Shown here one piece after another: positions 29,411-37,861 of a stretch of DNA of 40,735 nucleotides. Position 1 is the stretch's first letter; each line of letters starts with the position of its first letter. Both the position numbers and the translations under genes were made by a program. This stretch comes from Chthonomonas sp. UBA1950 (GTDB taxonomy: Bacteria > Armatimonadota > Fimbriimonadia > Fimbriimonadales > Fimbriimonadaceae): assembly GCA_002336105.1 (NCBI GenBank), contig DDEQ01000011.1, positions 1 through 40,735 on the forward strand, in the 5' to 3' direction. The notes below the pieces were generated by a model. That model ran no database searches and was not told the DNA's origin. It saw nothing but the letters and a program-made list of their open reading frames with translations.

Positions 29411-30655
29411 TTACTGAGGTTTTGGCAAGAAGCGCTTTCGCCAAAAGATCAGTCCCATCGCGGCGGCTAATACCTGCACACCGATGACGAGGCTAACAAC
29501 TGAAGGCCAACCTCCTCCTTTCCACGCGATGCCGCCGACTTGCGCGCCGAAACTTCCTCCCAGATAGTAGAAGGTTGCGTACAGTCCAGAGGCCGTCGAT
29601 TTAGCTCCAGTGGCAACTTGACCGACTCTATTAGAGCCTGTGGCTTGGCAGATAAAGATGCCCGAGCTACAAATCGTCAACCCGATGATAATCCCGTAAA
29701 GTGGTGAGACCAAGGTGATCAGCGCTCCGATGGCAGAAACCACGAGACCAAGAACCAGCATCTTTTGGCTACCATACTTGACCAGCATCTTTCCGGCTAA
29801 AGGTGTGATGAAAACGCCGACGAGGTAGACCAAATACACGTTGCTGATCTGCCCTGGCTTGAGATTGTAGGGTTTGTCGTGTAGCAAGAACGTCATGTAA
29901 TTGAAAACACTGACCAAGCAAAACAACACGCTAAAGGCAACAACATAGGTTGCGATGAGGGCTGGATTTCGGAAGAGGCCCGCCATCGACCTTATGCCCT
30001 TCATAATGTCTGGTTGCGAAACAAAGTTTCGGGCTTTTGGCAACGCCTTCCAAACGACTAGGCCGCCAATCAAGTTCAAAATGCCGAGCGCGACAAAGGA
30101 CAACCTCCAATCAGCCACAGAAGTAACAGCGCCTACTACTAATCTTCCAGAAAGACCACCGAGGACGGTCCCAGAGATGTACCAAGACATGGGGATTCCA
30201 GCGCCTTTCCCCCACTCCTCGCTAATATAGGCCATCGTCACCGCAATAATGCCGGGTAGGCAGACTCCTTGTAAGGTGCGCCAAATCACCAGCTCGCCGA
30301 AGGAATGGGAAAGGGCCGCCCCCATCGTAGGAACAGTCAGAAGGAAGATCGAGAAGGTGATGATATTCTTGCGACCATATCGGTCGGCAAGTAAGCCGAT
30401 AAACGGGCCTGCCAAAGCTACAGCAGTTGTAGTCGCGCTGATGACGCTGCTTGCTGTTGCCGCTGACAGATGAAACAACTGACGAAACATTGGCAGCAAC
30501 GGCTGAGGCGCGTACATGTCAATGAACGTGCTAAACCCTGCAAGGAAGAGGCCGAGAAGGCGAAAATCGAACTTCGAAACGGTTGCGTCGTTGGGTAGTA
30601 GAGACTCGTAGGTTTTTGACTGCGTCGTTTCGGTTGGGCTAGGGTCAGAGTTCAT
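29411..30655 (-). CDS. MFS transporter, YnfM-like
   Basis: A 414-residue major facilitator with a polar N-terminal head and about twelve transmembrane segments. The DHA1 loop signature is GLLADRYGRKNIITFSI, and DMYAPQPLLPMFRQLFHLS with SAATASSVISATTTAVAL matches the YnfM/arabinose-efflux-like group. These export sugars, drugs or metabolites; the substrate here is unknown. The ATG at 30655 is preferred. It ends just beyond the terminator of speD, and an inverted repeat (30718-30754) separates it from the oxidoreductase gene upstream. Confidence 0.8.
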   Translation of the reverse strand: MNSDPSPTETTQSKTYESLLPNDATVSKFDFRLLGLFLAGFSTFIDMYAPQPLLPMFRQLFHLSAATASSVISATTTAVALAGPFIGLLADRYGRKNIITFSIFLLTVPTMGAALSHSFGELVIWRTLQGVCLPGIIAVTMAYISEEWGKGAGIPMSWYISGTVLGGLSGRLVVGAVTSVADWRLSFVALGILNLIGGLVVWKALPKARNFVSQPDIMKGIRSMAGLFRNPALIATYVVAFSVLFCLVSVFNYMTFLLHDKPYNLKPGQISNVYLVYLVGVFITPLAGKMLVKYGSQKMLVLGLVVSAIGALITLVSPLYGIIIGLTICSSGIFICQATGSNRVGQVATGAKSTASGLYATFYYLGGSFGAQVGGIAWKGGGWPSVVSLVIGVQVLAAAMGLIFWRKRFLPKPQ

Positions 30656-30717
30656 CAGATCGGCGGCTCGCCGACTCTGGTGAGCAGTAAGTTGATTTTA
30701 CTCGGCTTAAAGATCCT

Positions 30718-30754
30718 AGTTCGGACGAGAGAGTCTGAATCTATCGTCCGAACT
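30718..30754. repeat. Inverted repeat between two minus-strand genes
   Basis: A perfect 11-bp inverted repeat (AGTTCGGACGA with TCGTCCGAACT) encloses a 15-nt loop between the oxidoreductase stop at 30763 and the start of the MFS gene at 30655. It lacks a good U-tract on the minus strand (AGGATCTTT), so it may be a weak terminator or a protein-binding site. Confidence 0.5.
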
Positions 30755-30762
30755 CGTTAGCG

Positions 30763-31746
30763 CTAGGGAACCTGGCTGATTTCTTCTAGCGCAACTCGAA
30801 CTGATTCCTTCGAGGAATCAGGAGTTGTAACCTCGAACGGCTCGCCGCTAATCAGCTTATCGACGTAATATTTGAGTTCGAAGAAATATCCGCCAAGGTC
30901 GGAAATGTTTCCGCCGCCGGCTGCTTCCATCTTTTCGAATTCTGGGACCACAGCCTCTTTTCCATCCTCGTGGATTGTTAGTGGACCGGCATCCATGATC
31001 GCGGCACCTCTTTCGAAAATGGCTCGGAAGGCGTGTTTGAATGGCGTCGTCCTTGGTAGATTCCATCCACCTTCGAGATGAATGATCTGATCGCCAAAGG
31101 TCATCGTAGTGAAAATCTGCCCGACTCCACGTTGGTCACGAGTGCCGAAACTGACAAGCTTTTGTGGGGTCCCCAGCAGGTAAAGGGCAAAGTCGGTGTC
31201 ATGGATGTGCATATCAAGCGCACCGCCTCCCGATTTTTCGGGATCGGCCAGCCAGTTGTCGCTTGACCAGGAAGGGAAAGCCCCATATCGAGTGAGGTTG
31301 ACCGACAATAGTTTTCCTAATGAACCGGAGACGACGATTTCTTTCAGCTTCGCGTATTCTGGCCAGAAACGGATGCAGTGACCAATGGATAGTCGAACCC
31401 CAGCCGCGTCACAGGCTGCGATCATTTCATCGCACTCAGAAACGTTGAGGGCCATTGGCTTTTCACAGAATATGTTCTTACCTGCCTTTGCAGCCGCGAC
31501 TGTAAAGTCCTTGTGTAGCCAAGTTGGGAGGCAAATATCGACAACGTTACACTCAACCGAAGCGAGTGCTTCGTCTAGCGTGGTGTAAGAAGGAACTCCA
31601 AAATCGCCTCCAAACTTACTGCCAACTTCTGGTTTGATGTCGACAACGGCGACTAACTCTGCTTGCTCTAGTTGAGAATAAACATTGGCGTGCATGCGAC
31701 CCATAAAGCCGCATCCGACAAGTACTACTTTTACCTTCGAACCCAT
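30763..31746 (-). CDS. Gfo/Idh/MocA-family oxidoreductase
   Basis: A 327-residue NAD(P)-dependent oxidoreductase of the glucose-fructose oxidoreductase/inositol dehydrogenase family. The Rossmann signature is VGCGFMGRMHANVYSQL, the conserved Lys lies in FCEKPMALNVSE (the EKP motif), and the second domain has GGGALDMHIHDTDFALYLLG, which carries the conserved Asp/His pair (DMHIHD). Such enzymes oxidise sugars, inositols or sugar-linked compounds. The nearest genes of similar purpose are the GH43 enzyme and the dehydrogenases. The gene overlaps no neighbour and is divergent from the HIT-like gene. Confidence 0.85.
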   Translation of the reverse strand: MGSKVKVVLVGCGFMGRMHANVYSQLEQAELVAVVDIKPEVGSKFGGDFGVPSYTTLDEALASVECNVVDICLPTWLHKDFTVAAAKAGKNIFCEKPMALNVSECDEMIAACDAAGVRLSIGHCIRFWPEYAKLKEIVVSGSLGKLLSVNLTRYGAFPSWSSDNWLADPEKSGGGALDMHIHDTDFALYLLGTPQKLVSFGTRDQRGVGQIFTTMTFGDQIIHLEGGWNLPRTTPFKHAFRAIFERGAAIMDAGPLTIHEDGKEAVVPEFEKMEAAGGGNISDLGGYFFELKYYVDKLISGEPFEVTTPDSSKESVRVALEEISQVP

Positions 31747-31824
31747 GCAAAGAAGCTTACAGCAACGTCCGATTTGATTTCAGCAATGTGCGGTTCACTC
31801 CTCGCAACTGAGCAAAATAGAACC

Positions 31825-32268
31825 ATGACACCCGAAGAACGGTTGGCACAACTTGAGGCCGGAAACAATCCTGCTTTGATCGCAAAACTACCAAGTGGAT
31901 TTGCAGTGATGAGCAATAGCCAGTTTTTGCCTGGCTATTGCTTGCTCCTCGCCTATCCTCAAGTAGCAAATTTGAACGCCCTTAAGGGGGCGACACGAGA
32001 TCAGTTTCTTACGGATATGGGGCGGCTCGGCGACGCTGTTCTGGCTGTCACTGGTTGCAAAAGGATCAATTACAGCATTTATGGCAACTTGGACCCTTTC
32101 CTTCATGCCCATGTATGGCCCCGCTATGACTGGGAAGATGAAAGCTATCGGACTTTGCCCCCATTTCTCATTCCTTCCGATTTGCGAGAGGCACCAGAGA
32201 AGCAATTCAGCATCGAGAAACATGCTGAATTGCTTGAGAAGATTCGGGCGGAACTGCTGGTTATTTGA
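31825..32268 (+). CDS. HIT-superfamily-like protein
   Basis: A 147-residue protein starting at the ATG at 31825 (MTPEERLAQLEAGNNPALIA); the frame extends upstream into the divergent gene, which I judge unlikely. The histidine segment FLHAHVWPRYDW resembles the HIT (HxHxH) signature of diadenosine-polyphosphate and nucleotide hydrolases, and FLPGYCLLLAYPQVANLNAL matches the strand and helix that precede it. Only two of the three usual histidines are clear, with Trp in place of the third, so activity is uncertain. The stop overlaps the end of the convergent GH43 gene by 8 bp. Confidence 0.65.
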   Translation: MTPEERLAQLEAGNNPALIAKLPSGFAVMSNSQFLPGYCLLLAYPQVANLNALKGATRDQFLTDMGRLGDAVLAVTGCKRINYSIYGNLDPFLHAHVWPRYDWEDESYRTLPPFLIPSDLREAPEKQFSIEKHAELLEKIRAELLVI

Positions 32269-33220
32269 TATCCGGAACAAGTTGAGGGGTGCTGGTAGGG
32301 CCATCGCAGATCGGCCCTTCCTTTGTCCATCGCAACCGGTCGATGCGAAGAGATCGGCCATTTTTGTTATGTCCGTACATCGGCTCGCCTTCGTTATCCC
32401 AGCCGTGGTATGCCATCCACCACTCATCTGAGACCTGAAAAACGCATTGGTGTCCTGGAGACAGCACCTCATTCTCCTTCGTTGCTAAAACTGGCAAGTC
32501 ACGTTTTGTGTACGGCCCAAACAGTGAGTCTGACTTTGCGGCAAGCACGGTGTAGCAAGCGTCTTTCTTCGACGATTGGAACCATCCTCCGGAGTACATC
32601 AGCCAATAGGTTCTGCCGCGTTTGACTAAAGTCGGAGCATCAAGAATTCCGTGTTCTGCAGGCTTATCGGGACGAATAAGGACCTTTCTTTCGCCGATAG
32701 TTTGCGAGAGGTCAGCCGAGAGTTCAACGATCTTGAGAGCGCGAGGAGCGGCTTCTTTGATATACAAAAGATAGGGTTTTCCTTTCTCGATATGTAGGGT
32801 CGGGTCAATGGCTCCATCCTGTGACGAACCCTCGTTTTCGCTAACTCCTGTTATTAGGATTGAAATTTCTTTGAATGGGCCCGTCGGAGAATCCCCTACT
32901 TGAACACCCAGGTCACGCTTGTTAGTTGTTGGGTTTAGCGCTGAATAGAAAAAGTAGTATTTGCCTTTCCATTTGTGAACTTCTGGGGCCCACATTTGGT
33001 TGTGAGACCAGCTTGGCTTGCCAACTGCTGGTAGTCGCTTCCAATGAACTAAGTCCGGAGACGACAGGATTTGAAATCCTTCGCCATTTTGATGCGTAGC
33101 GTAAGCGTAGAACGTTTTCCCGTCTTGGTAAATGAACGGGTCAGGGAAGTTATGATTGAATACAGGATTGGTGTAGGTTTCCTGGGCCAGCATCGTTGCT
33201 ACAAATAGGGTGGTTAACAC
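32261..33220 (-). CDS. GH43-like glycoside hydrolase, secreted
   Basis: A 319-residue secreted five-bladed beta-propeller of the GH43 group (arabinanases, xylosidases, arabinofuranosidases). The signal peptide is MLTTLFVATMLAQ. The catalytic base Asp27 lies in NFPDPFIYQDGKTFY, and the pKa-modulating Asp139 in SQDGAIDPTLHI. The general-acid position, usually Glu in (E)(A/G)P, is Asp194 here (GILDAPTLVKRG), and the blade continues YWLMYSGGW. That replacement may alter or lower activity. The substrate is probably arabinose- or xylose-containing glycan, in line with the GH127 gene. The ATG at 33220 gives a clean signal peptide. Confidence 0.8.
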   Translation of the reverse strand: MLTTLFVATMLAQETYTNPVFNHNFPDPFIYQDGKTFYAYATHQNGEGFQILSSPDLVHWKRLPAVGKPSWSHNQMWAPEVHKWKGKYYFFYSALNPTTNKRDLGVQVGDSPTGPFKEISILITGVSENEGSSQDGAIDPTLHIEKGKPYLLYIKEAAPRALKIVELSADLSQTIGERKVLIRPDKPAEHGILDAPTLVKRGRTYWLMYSGGWFQSSKKDACYTVLAAKSDSLFGPYTKRDLPVLATKENEVLSPGHQCVFQVSDEWWMAYHGWDNEGEPMYGHNKNGRSLRIDRLRWTKEGPICDGPTSTPQLVPDIK

Positions 33221-33454
33221 GAGTTTGTCCTCAGCGCGAATTGTTAAGGTCGCAGTTGATCAAACACTAGCCTACACCTATTGATCGTCGTAGGGCTTCT
33301 TTCAAGGTTGTGCGGATAGTGAATCAGGCTCAAAAAGGGAGCTATCTTTACCGTGCCCAAAAACTGGACTCAACATTTCTCAACTTTCCTTCTGCGCTGG
33401 GCAGGAAGTCCACCCATTCAGATCAATTAACAGACAAAATAAGGCTAGTACCCT

Positions 33455-34318
33455 TTGGAAGATCTGATTCGCCAATACAATACGATCCGCCAGATGTCTG
33501 CTGGAGAGATTCTTGTTTCCTCAGTCGACATCTTGCTTGTGTCCTACCTAATCTACCGGCTGCTTTTGCTTGTCCGGGGAACGAGGACATGGCGCATCAT
33601 CATGGGAATCATTGGCTTCTTGCTCATTCTTGGGCTTAGCGCCAAACTTCACCTGAACACCCTTCATTACATTCTTGACCGGGCAACCCCGCTTGGTCCT
33701 GTAGCTTTGGTTATTCTCTTTCTGCCAGAGATGCGTCAAGCGTTGGAAGGTTTTGGCAAACTCGGAAGTTTCACCAACCGACTGGGCGGCATTGAGGAGA
33801 TTGCCGAGGCTCGAACTGTAGAAGAGCTTGTTGCAGCGATGGCTGAATTGGCATCGCAGAGCATCGGTGCGCTCGTTGTCATTCAGCGAACCTCAAGCTT
33901 GGACGAAATAGCGTCGAATGGTGTCGCTCTGAACGCTCGAGTGAGTGCGCCGCTACTTGGTGCGATCTTTTATGAAGGTAACCCACTTCACGATGGCGCC
34001 GTAATCATCAAGGGCGATACGATCGTTGCAGGTGCCTGTCGCCTTCCACTCAGCGAGTCGCAAAGGCTTGATCAGAATGTTCACATGCGACATCGCGCCG
34101 CTGTAGGTGTTACGGAGTCTTTGGACTGTTTGGTGGTCGTCGTGAGTGAAGAAAGAGGAACGATCTCCGTAGCAATGGATGGGAGGCTACGAAGACTCAA
34201 CTCACACATTGAGCTGCGTGAGATTTTGAACAGCCAACTTAGGCAACAAAACGACGGAAAGAGACTCAACGGAAAAGACGCATCGAAATCGAGTAGGAGG
34301 ACGATCAAGCTACGATGA
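33455..34318 (+). CDS. cdaA: Diadenylate cyclase, membrane type (CdaA)
   Basis: A 287-residue membrane enzyme that makes the second messenger c-di-AMP from two ATP. Three hydrophobic segments fill residues 22-95 (VDILLVSYLIYRLLLLVRGT, then IMGIIGFLLILGL). The DAC domain follows, with the DGA motif at 180-182 (LHDGAVIIKGD) and RHRAA at 212-216, both required for catalysis. The TTG at 33455 gives the usual short N-terminus; an ATG at 33494 also fits. It overlaps the YbbR gene by 4 nt (ATGA), the classic cdaA-cdaR operon. The long antisense frame opposite the gene is a shadow. Confidence 0.93.
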   Translation: MEDLIRQYNTIRQMSAGEILVSSVDILLVSYLIYRLLLLVRGTRTWRIIMGIIGFLLILGLSAKLHLNTLHYILDRATPLGPVALVILFLPEMRQALEGFGKLGSFTNRLGGIEEIAEARTVEELVAAMAELASQSIGALVVIQRTSSLDEIASNGVALNARVSAPLLGAIFYEGNPLHDGAVIIKGDTIVAGACRLPLSESQRLDQNVHMRHRAAVGVTESLDCLVVVVSEERGTISVAMDGRLRRLNSHIELREILNSQLRQQNDGKRLNGKDASKSSRRTIKLR

Positions 34319-35286
34319 AAGATAGCAAAATCAACGCTCCTTTGATGCTGATATCCGTCGTGATCTCGGTGATCATGTGGTGGGCGGTTTATAGTCAAGC
34401 GACCTCTACCGAAGCTCCGATCAAAGTTGGTATCAAGCTCAGGCTTGATGGTCTCGATACCACTCGATTCGCTGTGGTCGACCCTCCGCAACAATTTCGT
34501 GGACAAGTCATCGGAGGCGATGAGAGGGTGAAAGAGCTGCAACGAGACGAGACCGTCGAAGCAACTGTCGATCTTAGCAACGCCACAATCGGACGTCATC
34601 CGTTTCGAGTTCAGATTGTCCCGGCCAAATATCGAGACCTTTTCGATCCGAACTACCTGGAACTGCCGCTTGTGATTGAGGAGCGGTCTGAGAAAAACAG
34701 CAAAGTTACTTACGAGGCGGTTGGAGAAATTCAGAATCCAAACTACAAGTTGGACGATGTTTCGATGGAGCCAGCCACCGTCACGCTTTCTGGCGGCAGG
34801 ACTCAGGTCGATAAAGTCGCTCGTGTTCGAGTCGTTCTTGACTTGGGCGAAATAGAGATCGATACCCGAAAGCCGCAACAGGCAAGGGTTCAAGTTCTAG
34901 ATTCTGTTGGAAAGCCAGTTCAGGGAATCCGTGTTGAGCCGTCCATTGTGAGCATCAATGCCATCGTGAACCCGGCGCCACAACAGAAAGTCGCGTTTGT
35001 TCAAGCCGATATCATTGGGTCGCCGTCGCCGGACATTCAAACCGTTGCATATGAGATCATCCCCAACCAGGTGATGGTGCGAGGTCCAAGCCGAATTCTG
35101 GCAAGGTTAAGCCAAATACAGACTGATCCGATTGATATCAGCACAATAACTCAGACTCGAGTCTACGAGGTTGGACTCGTTAAGCCTGATGGTGTAACGT
35201 CTATCAAGCCTTCGACGGTTCGTGTTCGGGTTCGCGTTAAGCATCTATTCCCTGAGCAGAAAACCTCTACGGAAGCGGGACACTAA
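34315..35286 (+). CDS. YbbR-domain protein, CdaR-like regulator of CdaA
   Basis: A 323-residue protein with an N-terminal membrane anchor (LMLISVVISVIMWWAVYSQ) and an extracytoplasmic part of YbbR repeats, of which about three are visible. Each repeat has the pattern V(x)PxxVxxxG, for example MEPATVTLSGGRTQVDKVAR and IIPNQVMVRGPSRILARL. In Firmicutes CdaR binds CdaA and modulates c-di-AMP synthesis. The ATG overlaps the cdaA stop by 4 nt. The third gene of the usual operon, glmM, is missing and a GNAT gene takes its place. Confidence 0.85.
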   Translation: MKDSKINAPLMLISVVISVIMWWAVYSQATSTEAPIKVGIKLRLDGLDTTRFAVVDPPQQFRGQVIGGDERVKELQRDETVEATVDLSNATIGRHPFRVQIVPAKYRDLFDPNYLELPLVIEERSEKNSKVTYEAVGEIQNPNYKLDDVSMEPATVTLSGGRTQVDKVARVRVVLDLGEIEIDTRKPQQARVQVLDSVGKPVQGIRVEPSIVSINAIVNPAPQQKVAFVQADIIGSPSPDIQTVAYEIIPNQVMVRGPSRILARLSQIQTDPIDISTITQTRVYEVGLVKPDGVTSIKPSTVRVRVRVKHLFPEQKTSTEAGH

Positions 35287-35288
35287 GC

Positions 35289-36059
35289 TTGATTGATATT
35301 CGACCGATTCGCCAAAGCGAGGGCGAAGCATTTCTTCGTCACCTCTGCGAGGTCTTTAGGCTAGATTTTAATCGAGCTTACGATGTCTTCTTTACTGAAC
35401 CGTTTTTTGACCTCGCTAGAAAGTGGGCTTTGTTCGATGGGCCGGAGATTATTAGCTGTTTAACGACAACGCCACTCGAATTTGGTTGGGGCAGAGCTTG
35501 CGGGATCGCAGGCGTGGCGACAAGAGAAGACCGAAGAAGAGAAGGCTTGGCTCAACTGTTGTTAGAGAAAGTGCTCAAGGAATCCGAGTTGCATGGCGAG
35601 GGCTCGGTACTGCTCTTTGCTCATAGCACCAGTGTCTACGAACGCGTAGGGTTTGAAGCGATTGATCGTGTGATTCGTGCCGAACTAAAAACCGGTAGAG
35701 AATCGATTCCCAAATCGTTACCGGACACCCAGATCGAGGCTAAGTACAATGCTTGGGCCGAAGCCCATCCTGATCGGCTTCGACGTGATGCCAGACGGTG
35801 GGAATACTGGCACTGGAACGGTCGCGAAGCAAGCCCATTTCAAGAAGGTTATCTTTGCAGCGAAGCCGGGTTGCTTCGCGAAGCATTATTTGAAGAACCG
35901 GTTGAACAACTGCCGTTACCCAAAGGGAGCGAATGGTTTGGCACGACCTTTATGGCCGATCAGTTGGGACTGCCGATCGACCAGATTCGGGTTGAACTGT
36001 ATCTGATGGGTTACAAGGTTCCGGGCATCCCCCAGATGTATCTCACCGATCAGTTCTAG
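35289..36059 (+). CDS. GNAT-family acetyltransferase, Eis-like N-terminal part
   Basis: A 256-residue GNAT protein. The acetyl-CoA binding segment is GIAGVATREDRRREGLAQLL, followed by LLFAHSTSVYERVGFEAID, and the N-terminus DIRPIRQSEGEAFLRHLCEV resembles Eis-type acetyltransferases. The C-terminal 100 residues have no recognised domain, so it is shorter than full-length Eis (about 400). Acetyl acceptors cannot be predicted. The TTG at 35289 starts 2 nt after the YbbR stop, so it is co-transcribed with cdaA-ybbR. It converges with the AraC gene with a 4-bp gap. Confidence 0.78.
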   Translation: MIDIRPIRQSEGEAFLRHLCEVFRLDFNRAYDVFFTEPFFDLARKWALFDGPEIISCLTTTPLEFGWGRACGIAGVATREDRRREGLAQLLLEKVLKESELHGEGSVLLFAHSTSVYERVGFEAIDRVIRAELKTGRESIPKSLPDTQIEAKYNAWAEAHPDRLRRDARRWEYWHWNGREASPFQEGYLCSEAGLLREALFEEPVEQLPLPKGSEWFGTTFMADQLGLPIDQIRVELYLMGYKVPGIPQMYLTDQF

Positions 36060-36063
36060 AATC

Positions 36064-36834
36064 CTATTTGTCTCGCGTTTGCCTCAGCTTGGACGGCGCA
36101 AGACCCGTCATCGTGCGCATTGTTTTGTTGAAGTACTGCAAGTCAGGCATTCCAACTCGTTGTGCTATTTCTTTGATGGTCAGATTCGTTCTGAGTAATA
36201 GTCGAGTTGCTTCTTGAACTCGTTTGCTGATGATGTACTCCTGAATCGTCACTCCGTGCTCGGCACGGAACATCGCCAGGAGACTTCTTGGTGAGAGGCG
36301 GCAAAACTCAGCAATTTCTTCGATGCGAAACTTACGCCCCAAGTTCTGCCGGATAAAATCTTCGGCTTCATACAGTTGAGCAGCTTCACGGAAAAGCGTG
36401 GGGCTCTGACCAACGAACAGAAGCAAGTTCCAAATGAAAGCTTGAGCATGAACAGAAGAGTCAACAATCAGGTTTGATGCCTTGCGCAGGTTCGGCAAGA
36501 ATGGCTGCATCGAACGGGTGACATGGGGGATAGCAGAACGAAATCCTTGTCGTGCTGGGAGATCGAATGTGATGAAGTCAACCCAACAGTCATCGCCGAC
36601 TTTGGCATGGGAGCAACTCGCCCCGGGAGGGATGTATGCAATGTCTCCATCTCGGAGGGCATACGTGGATGTTCCAATCGTCAAGGCATTGGTATGATGG
36701 TAGTAAAAAACAGTCCATAGCTCGGGGTGTTGCCCCCAAACAGAGTGGTTTTCGGTAAGATTACCGTCACCTGCGGAGAGTCTGTTGGGTGGCGATCCAA
36801 CAAAAGCGATTGACCAGCGCACCTCTTGAGCCAT
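36064..36834 (-). CDS. AraC-family transcription regulator
   Basis: A 256-residue regulator with an N-terminal cupin-like ligand domain (NHSVWGQHPELWTVFYYHHT, then DGDIAYIPPGASCSHAK) and a C-terminal double helix-turn-helix of AraC/XylS type (FRIEEIAEFCRLSPRSLLAM and TIKEIAQRVGMPDLQYFNK). Such proteins sense a sugar or other small molecule and control nearby or distant metabolic operons. It is divergent from the PEP-CTERM gene, with 99 bp between them. A role in the carbohydrate genes (GH43, GH127 or the dehydrogenases) is possible but not shown. Confidence 0.88.
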   Translation of the reverse strand: MAQEVRWSIAFVGSPPNRLSAGDGNLTENHSVWGQHPELWTVFYYHHTNALTIGTSTYALRDGDIAYIPPGASCSHAKVGDDCWVDFITFDLPARQGFRSAIPHVTRSMQPFLPNLRKASNLIVDSSVHAQAFIWNLLLFVGQSPTLFREAAQLYEAEDFIRQNLGRKFRIEEIAEFCRLSPRSLLAMFRAEHGVTIQEYIISKRVQEATRLLLRTNLTIKEIAQRVGMPDLQYFNKTMRTMTGLAPSKLRQTRDK

Positions 36835-36933
36835 ATATGAATACTACCACGTAATGCGAATTAATACCACTAAGAGTTTGCCGGCTCACTGCACAATATC
36901 TTGACTACTTTTCGGGGTATTGAGTGAGTTTCT

Positions 36934-37653
36934 ATGAGTCACTTCTTGTTCAAGACAGCATTTTCTTTCGCACTTCTCGGTGCTATTGTTTCAGCACAAG
37001 CGGGAACGGTTATTTCTGGACTTCCATCAGGCTCTTCCATCGTCAACATTGATGGTCGAAACGACGGTGCAGGAAACTTCGACGGCGGCCAGAATCATTG
37101 GTTCAACCCATTTGCGGTGGATGGCCACCTCCTGACTCTAACAGTGCAGGCGGGAACATACACGTTTAAGGTCATTAACCCAATTGATGCGCAGACCCTA
37201 ATCCCGTCGTTGACCTCCACTCAGTTGGCCAGCATTTACACCGCATGGTCATACAACACGCCATATGTGAATGAATACGACGTCTTTAATGCGAATGCCT
37301 CGGGCACACAAGAGTTGTTCGCTGGCTCGACTGCACAAATGGCAAATCCGTCTGGAACGACGGGTTGGATTGGCGGCGGATGGAATACGGCGGCAAACGC
37401 TTATGCTGCGATGAAAGGCGCTGGTTTAACCGATAAAGTTTGGGTAGGCGGTCGAAATCTTGGAACGGCTTATCCTAGCTACACATTCACCAAAACGACC
37501 ACACTAGCCTTTGCTGTCCCCGACTATTATCTCGGCGACAACAACGGCGGAGTTTCGGTCCTAGTCACACCGCAGGCAGTTCCGGAACCATGTTCTTTGT
37601 TTGGTCTTGGAATGTTCGCCGGCTTCCTGGCCCGACGTAAGAAACGCGCCTGA
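36934..37653 (+). CDS. Secreted PEP-CTERM protein
   Basis: A 239-residue secreted protein with an N-terminal signal peptide (SFALLGAIVSAQAG) and a C-terminal PEP-CTERM sorting tail: VPEPCSLFGLGMFAGFLARR followed by KKRA. The motif, hydrophobic helix and basic end are the features recognised by the exosortase system. The middle is Gly, Asn and Thr rich with likely beta structure (DGRNDGAGNFDGGQNHWFNP), typical of surface or matrix proteins in exopolysaccharide-producing bacteria. No exosortase is in the window. A hairpin terminator follows (37674-37714). Confidence 0.85.
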   Translation: MSHFLFKTAFSFALLGAIVSAQAGTVISGLPSGSSIVNIDGRNDGAGNFDGGQNHWFNPFAVDGHLLTLTVQAGTYTFKVINPIDAQTLIPSLTSTQLASIYTAWSYNTPYVNEYDVFNANASGTQELFAGSTAQMANPSGTTGWIGGGWNTAANAYAAMKGAGLTDKVWVGGRNLGTAYPSYTFTKTTTLAFAVPDYYLGDNNGGVSVLVTPQAVPEPCSLFGLGMFAGFLARRKKRA

Positions 37654-37673
37654 CTCGCTAAACAGAATCGACT

Positions 37674-37714
37674 GGCCGTAGCGACATCTTGTGGCTACGG
37701 CTAGTTTCATTTGT
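37674..37714 (+). terminator. Terminator after the PEP-CTERM gene
   Basis: An 8-bp stem GCCGTAGC (37675-37682) with GCTACGGC (37694-37701) around an 11-nt loop, followed by TAGTTTCATTTGT, which is T-rich but interrupted. It ends 61 nt after the stop codon. Confidence 0.55.
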
Positions 37715-37861
37715 AAATCTGATGTTGTGAACTGGTTGTAACGCACTTCTTGTGCGCCTCCTTTCACAATAGCTCGATCAATCGGATTGTTAAGAGAACT
37801 TCCGGAGTACGCGTTCCTGTACAATTTGGAGAAGACACGGACGGGGTTTAGAGGTTTTGGG

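Noticed and set aside
34081..34893. 270-residue minus-strand frame opposite cdaA and ybbR
   Set aside because: It is antisense to two well-supported genes, is rich in Ser, Arg and His in an unnatural pattern, and has no family features.
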